Part shown: one piece after another, positions 59,693-64,000 of the stretch
How the letters are laid out: every line of letters begins with the position of its first letter
Numbering within the stretch: position 1 is the stretch's first letter
DNA from: Parietaria judaica
Taxonomy: Eukaryota > Streptophyta > Magnoliopsida > Rosales > Urticaceae
Direction of reading: 5' to 3'
Length of the DNA: 64,000 nucleotides
NCBI GenBank assembly: GCA_954871525.1
Contig: OX940862.1
Location: 35,208,232-35,272,231, forward strand
Notes under the pieces: generated by a model
Told to the model about the DNA's origin: nothing
The model's database searches: none
What the model saw: only the letters and a program-made list of their open reading frames with translations
Translations under genes and position numbers: made by a program

Positions 59693-60120
59693 TAAGGCCT
59701 CAGGCCAAAACAATTTATATGGGCAAGTCTACGGCGACTTGAACCCTTTTTTGTAAGGTTTGGATATGCCCGTGGTTAGGGCCTTTGCTTATTTCTATTC
59801 TATTCTATGCTATGCTCGCAATTACTTGTCATACTCTACTCGTCTGTGTTTCTAAGTTATTTTTCTAATCGTGCTTTTCTATATCTGCTTTTCTGTTTGA
59901 GGTTCCGAATGTCCTATCGTATACTCGGATGAATAAAAAAGATCGAAGGTTTGAAATTTGCTAAGTATAAAAAATGTACGGGTACCTTTTGTTGTTGTGC
60001 TCCTTTGCCACTTCTTGTCTAGTCTGTTCTGTCCGTCCATCCTAATATCCCGCAGGTCGTGCTTTCTGAAAAACACATTTGTAAAAGCCAGACATATGTT
60101 GTTACATATTTTTTCAAGAG

Positions 60121-60400
60121 GGTTAGGCTTGTCGCCTTAAGAGACGGGTTGGATGCCCGGTTAGGTTTATTAACCCTTGTGGTGGGTTTGTTACCCGGAT
60201 AGGCTTGTTGCCTTATGCAACGGGTTGGTTACCCGGGTAGGCTTGTTGCCTTATGCAATGGGTTTATTACCCGGGTAGGTTTGTTACCTTATGTGGGGGG
60301 TCTGTTACCCGGATAGGTTTGTCACCTTATGTGATGGGTCTGTTACCCGGGTAGGTTTGTTACCTTAGGTGATGGGTCTGTTACCCGGGTAGGCCTGTCG
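60121..60400. repeat. Minisatellite of about seven 38-bp units in the Tat element
   Basis: Units of the form taggcttgttgcctta + tgcaatggg + tttattacccggg recur every 38 bp or so with substitutions. The array lies between the 3' end of the antisense ORF and the end of integrase. Confidence 0.85.
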
Positions 60401-60591
60401 CCTTGACGGGAGTTTCGGGACATATTTCCTTTCAGGCCGGCCCTATTGAGTCTTGCGATTCGTAGTTCTCGGGCCTGTTTGGTTTTAGGTTTGGATTAAG
60501 ACTGCGCCCACTGTTTAGGATGGGCTGCCTACGTACCCCAAATTTGGGGATCAAGTCATTACGTAGTTCAGGGGAGACCGGGTAGGTCGGG

Positions 60592-63500
60592 TTAGGCGTA
60601 GTATTTCCTTAAGTGCATGGCATTCCAGCTACGGAGGACTCTTGTTCCATCCGGAGTGGCTAGCCGGTATACTCCAGGTTTTACTACTTCGGTGACGATG
60701 TAAGGTCCTTCCCAGTTAGCCCCGAGCTTGCCCGCATTCAGCTCGGCGGTGTTCTGGAAAACTTTTCTGAGGACCAACTCTCCCACTATGAATTTTCGAC
60801 GTTTGACCTTTGAATTATAGTACCTAGCTATCGATTTTTGATAGTTGGCAATTCTTATCAAAGCTTGTTCTCGTCTTTCGTCGATGTAGTCGAGCTGGTC
60901 TTCCCTCATTTCGTCATTGAGTTCTGCGTCCAAAGGGGCGAATTCCCTTCGAAGGCTGGGTGTCTCTATCTCTGCTGGTATCACGGCCTCAGTGCCGTGT
61001 ACCATTGAGAAAGGGGTTTCTCCGGTGGCCCTACGCGGGGTAGTTCTGTAGGACCAAAGGACTCCTATGAGCTCGTCTGCCCATCGTCCCTTTTTGGTGT
61101 CTAGGCGTCTCTTGATTCCATCCACTATTACCCGGTTAGCTACTTCGGCTTGACCATTGCCTTGAGGATATCTCGGAGTGGACGTGTTCAAGGATATTTT
61201 CCAGTTTATGCAGAAGTTCTGGAATCTCGTTGAAATGAATTGTGGTCCATTGTCAGCTATTATCTCCTTTGGGAGGCCGAATCTACTGATGATGTTTTTC
61301 CATAGGAAATTTTCTACATCAACATCTTTAATGTTTGCGTATGATTCTGCCTCCACCCATTTTGAGAAGTAGTCGGTCACGACGAGTAGAAACCTCTTCC
61401 CAGCCGGGGCCAGGGGGAAAGGTCCTACTATGTCCATGGACCATTTCATGAACGGGTACGGGACCAAGACTGATGAGAGTTCTTCTGCTGGTCTATGTAT
61501 GGACGGGGAGTGTCTCTGGCATTTGTCGCATCTTTTGGCATAGGTTTCGCTGTCCGCCAACATAGTGGCCCAGAAAAAGCCTTGCCTTTTTGCTTTGTTT
61601 GCTAAAGATCTTCCTCCCGAATGGTTGCCGCATTCTCCCGAATGGTTTTCGTGAAGTACTATTTGAGCTTCGGTCTTTCCTAGGCACCTTTGGTAGGGTC
61701 CGGTATAGCTACGTTTGTACAATTTTTCCCCGATCATGCAAAATCTAGCGCTTTGGATCCTTAGTTTCCTAGCTTTTTGCCTGTCTCGAGGTTTGATCCC
61801 GGTTAGGATGTAGTTAATGATTGGGGTCCTCCAATCATCCTCTTCCATTCGGATATTGCAAACTTCGCGGGTTACGCTGAGTTCGTCTATCGTTTCGACC
61901 GGGATTATTCTTTTGACCTCGGGGTCTGAAGTCGAAGCTAACCCGGCCAATGCGTCTACTGACGCGTTTTCACTCCTCGGTATTTGGACTATTTCGACGT
62001 GTTCGAATTGTTGAATTAAGCCTTTTACTACCGAGAGGTATTTTTCCATCCTGTCATCTCGGGTAGCATACTCGCCACTGATCTGACTGGTAACTAGTTT
62101 TGAGTCGGAGTGGGCCCTTACTTTCCGGGCTCCCACGGCTTTTGCTAGTTTGAGGCCGGCGATGAGGGCCTCGTACTCGGTCTCGTTGTTTGTCGCGTGG
62201 AATTTCAGTCGAAATGATTGTTCCAACACTTCTCCCGTGGGGGATATCAAACGAATTCCGATCCCGGATCCGCCTTGGTTTGACGCGCCGTCGACTTCGA
62301 GTTTCCATTCTCCGTCCTCGTGGCCCTCTTTTGAACCGTCGGCTGGTAATTCAATGAGAAAGTCAGCCAATACTTGTGATTTCGCACAGGTTCGGATCTT
62401 GTATTCTATGTCGAATTCGCTTAACTCGACGGCCCATTTCATGAGCCTTCCCGATTGATTCGGGCTGTGGAGGATGATTCTCAAAGGTTGGGTCGTCATT
62501 ACCATGACGGTATGGGACTGGAAGTAAGGCCGAAGCTTCCTCGCTGCGGTTATCATTGCTAGTGCGAGTTTTTCTATTGCCGGGTATCTGGTTTCAGCGT
62601 CTTCCAAAGATTTGCTGATGTAGAAGATCGGCTTTTGCTCTCCGCGGTCCTCCCTCACGATTACTCCACTCACCGCCGATGGCGAGACAGCCAGATATAA
62701 AAACAATGGCTCTCCCAAAATTGGTCTGGTGAGTATTGGTGGGGTGGAGAGGTACCTTTTCAGCTTTTGGAGGCCTCTTCGCACTCTTCGGTCCATTCGA
62801 ACTTTTTATTACCTTTCAATAGTTTGTAGAAGGGTAAACATTTGTCCGTGGCTCTTGATATGAACCGGTTAAGAGCGGCGATTCTCCCAGTCAGCCTTTG
62901 CGTCTCTCGAACAGTCCTTGGGGAGGGCATGTTCTGGAGGGCGTTTATCTGGTCGGGATTGGCTTCTATACCTCGCTGTGTGACCAGATAACCTAGGAAT
63001 TTTCCTGAGGTTACCCGAAGGTGCATTTCGTCGGGTTGAGCTTCATTTGATACTTTCGTAGTATGTTGAAGCAGTCTTCTAGGTGGGACACATGATCCGT
63101 TGCTTGGGAGGACTTTACCAACATGTCATCGATGTAGACTTCCATAGTTTTACCGAGTTGTTCGGCGAACATTTGGTTGACTAATCTTTGATATGTGGCT
63201 CCGGCGTTTTTCAATCCGAAGGGCATAACTTTGTAACAGTATATTCCTCTATCGGTTATGAATGCCGTTTTTTCTTGGTCCTCGGGGTGCATTAGGATCT
63301 GGTTATATCCCGAGAATGCGTCCATGAACGACAGTAGTTCATGCCCACATGTTGCTTCGACCAGACGGTCGATATGGGGCATTGGGAAACTGTCTTTGGG
63401 ACAAGCTTTGTTCAGGTCGGTAAAGTCGATGCAGACTCTAGCCTTCCCGTTTTTCTTCTTCACGACCACTGTATTTGCTAACCAGTCCGGGTACTTGACT

Positions 63501-63865
63501 TCCTTGATGGATCCGGTTTGCAGCAGTTTTGTGACTTCTTCGTTTACGGCTTGGGCCTTGTCCGGGCCTAGCTTTCGCCTTTTTTGCTTTACCGGCTTGT
63601 AGCTCGGATCTACGTTTAGGCGATGGGTTGTAATGCTTGGGTCTATTCCGGGCATGTCTTTGTGAGTCCAAGCAAAACAATCCCGATTTTTGGTCAGGAA
63701 TTTGAGGAGATCTTTTCTGACGTCATTGTCTAATCCTTTTCTGATTCCTACCCGGTGGTCCGGGTTGTCGGGATCGATCTGGACTTGGACTGTCATTTCC
63801 AGGTTAGGTCCGTCCGTATCGGTGGCCCTTTCCTGTCCGTCGTCCTCTTTCTCGTCTACCGCCAT
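60592..63865 (-). pseudogene. Tat-lineage pol: reverse transcriptase, two RNase H domains, integrase; two frameshifts
   Basis: Three overlapping-frame pieces. 63865-63011 holds the end of the protease linker and most of reverse transcriptase, including the YIDD catalytic box. 63026-62760 continues the RT thumb. 62796-60592 encodes the Ty3-type RNase H, then a second RNase H (VDGASN, NNETEYEAL, HSDSKLV, ENASVDALAG). After it comes integrase, with an HHCC-like zinc region (CDKCQRHS) and the DDE residues (MDIVGP, DNGPQF, GQAE), ending with a chromodomain-less tail. Frames break near 63011-63026 and again near 62760-62796, each consistent with loss of one base. The rest is intact over 734 codons, suggesting fairly recent decay. 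The gag side runs off the window. Confidence 0.9.
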
Positions 63866-64000
63866 TAATTGCTACGCGGTAGATCGCTCTTTCCCGGCCT
63901 TAGCGGCCTGGATATTCCGGAACGCGCTCATGTAGCAAATTCTGGATTGTTTTTTATTTCCCTTAATTTCAACGATTTTTCCCGCCCTATTCGGGAAGCG
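63866..64000 (-). other. Tat element upstream of pol, partial
   Basis: Minus-strand sequence just before the pol frame. It carries a stop shortly before the first Met of that frame and is too short to classify; it is expected to be the 3' part of the gag/protease region. Confidence 0.4.

Larger units (their letters stand above)
55209..64000 (-). mobile_element. Ty3/gypsy retrotransposon, Tat lineage, 5' part outside the window
   Basis: Order on the minus strand from the right edge: end of gag/protease region (partial), reverse transcriptase, RNase H, a second RNase H domain, integrase, a minisatellite, an antisense additional ORF, polypurine tract, 3' LTR. The dual RNase H and the additional ORF between integrase and 3' LTR are Tat-lineage characters. 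Frameshifts in pol and a stop in the additional ORF indicate this copy is inactive. Confidence 0.85.

Noticed and set aside
59166..59713. Open frames on the minus strand over the 3' part of the antisense ORF
   Set aside because: Arg/Ser/Gly-rich shadows of the acidic repeat region. They have no domain and overlap no pol sequence.
60121..60400. CRISPR-like repeat array
   Set aside because: The units are contiguous without unique spacers, and the context is a plant retrotransposon.

Overview
This is a stretch of nuclear chromosome from a flowering plant, almost certainly a eudicot. The genes carry spliceosomal introns with GT-AG (and two GC-AG) borders. The intergenic DNA is AT-rich and full of plant-type transposons. 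The protein families are plant families: a PAP15-type purple acid phosphatase, the plant NuA4 scaffold EAF1, a trihelix factor and a feruloyl-CoA 6'-hydroxylase-type dioxygenase. I cannot name the species from the sequence alone.

Layout: 1-4 kb is intergenic with a palindromic foldback transposon. 4.0-8.6 kb (+) is a seven-exon purple acid phosphatase. 8.8-10.7 kb holds an inverted duplication, one arm of which lies inside a hAT element. 12.4-13.5 kb (-) is an intronless RING-finger gene. 14-31 kb is a transposon-dominated desert: hAT elements, three solo LTRs, two LINE remnants and several Mutator-like foldbacks. 31.8-43.0 kb (+) is EAF1, 21 coding exons whose lengths sum to an intact 1,803-residue frame. 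43-46 kb contains tandem duplications, a SINE and a TIR element. 46.0-46.6 kb (-) is an intronless trihelix gene. 47.8-49.8 kb holds a hAT element and a foldback. 51.0-53.4 kb (+) is a two-exon 2-oxoglutarate dioxygenase with a hAT element in its intron. 53.6 kb to the right edge is nested retroelement DNA, ending in a large Ty3/gypsy Tat-lineage element. Its pol lies on the minus strand, and a separately promoted, spliced additional ORF lies on the plus strand.

The five host genes are unrelated in function: phosphate or phytate hydrolysis, ubiquitination, chromatin acetylation, transcription and phenylpropanoid/coumarin metabolism. They do not form a cluster. The most distinctive content is structural. 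At least seven elements share a GGG-start/CCC-end terminus and long inverted arms, six with 8-9 bp target duplications and several close to complete palindromes. A hAT element contains an inverted copy of the DNA lying about 0.3 kb away. Four solo LTRs lack internal regions, two of them splitting older retroelement coding DNA. The Tat element carries an antisense spliced gene. Exon borders, target-site duplications and reading phases were checked by hand; family assignments rest on recognised motifs, not on database searches.
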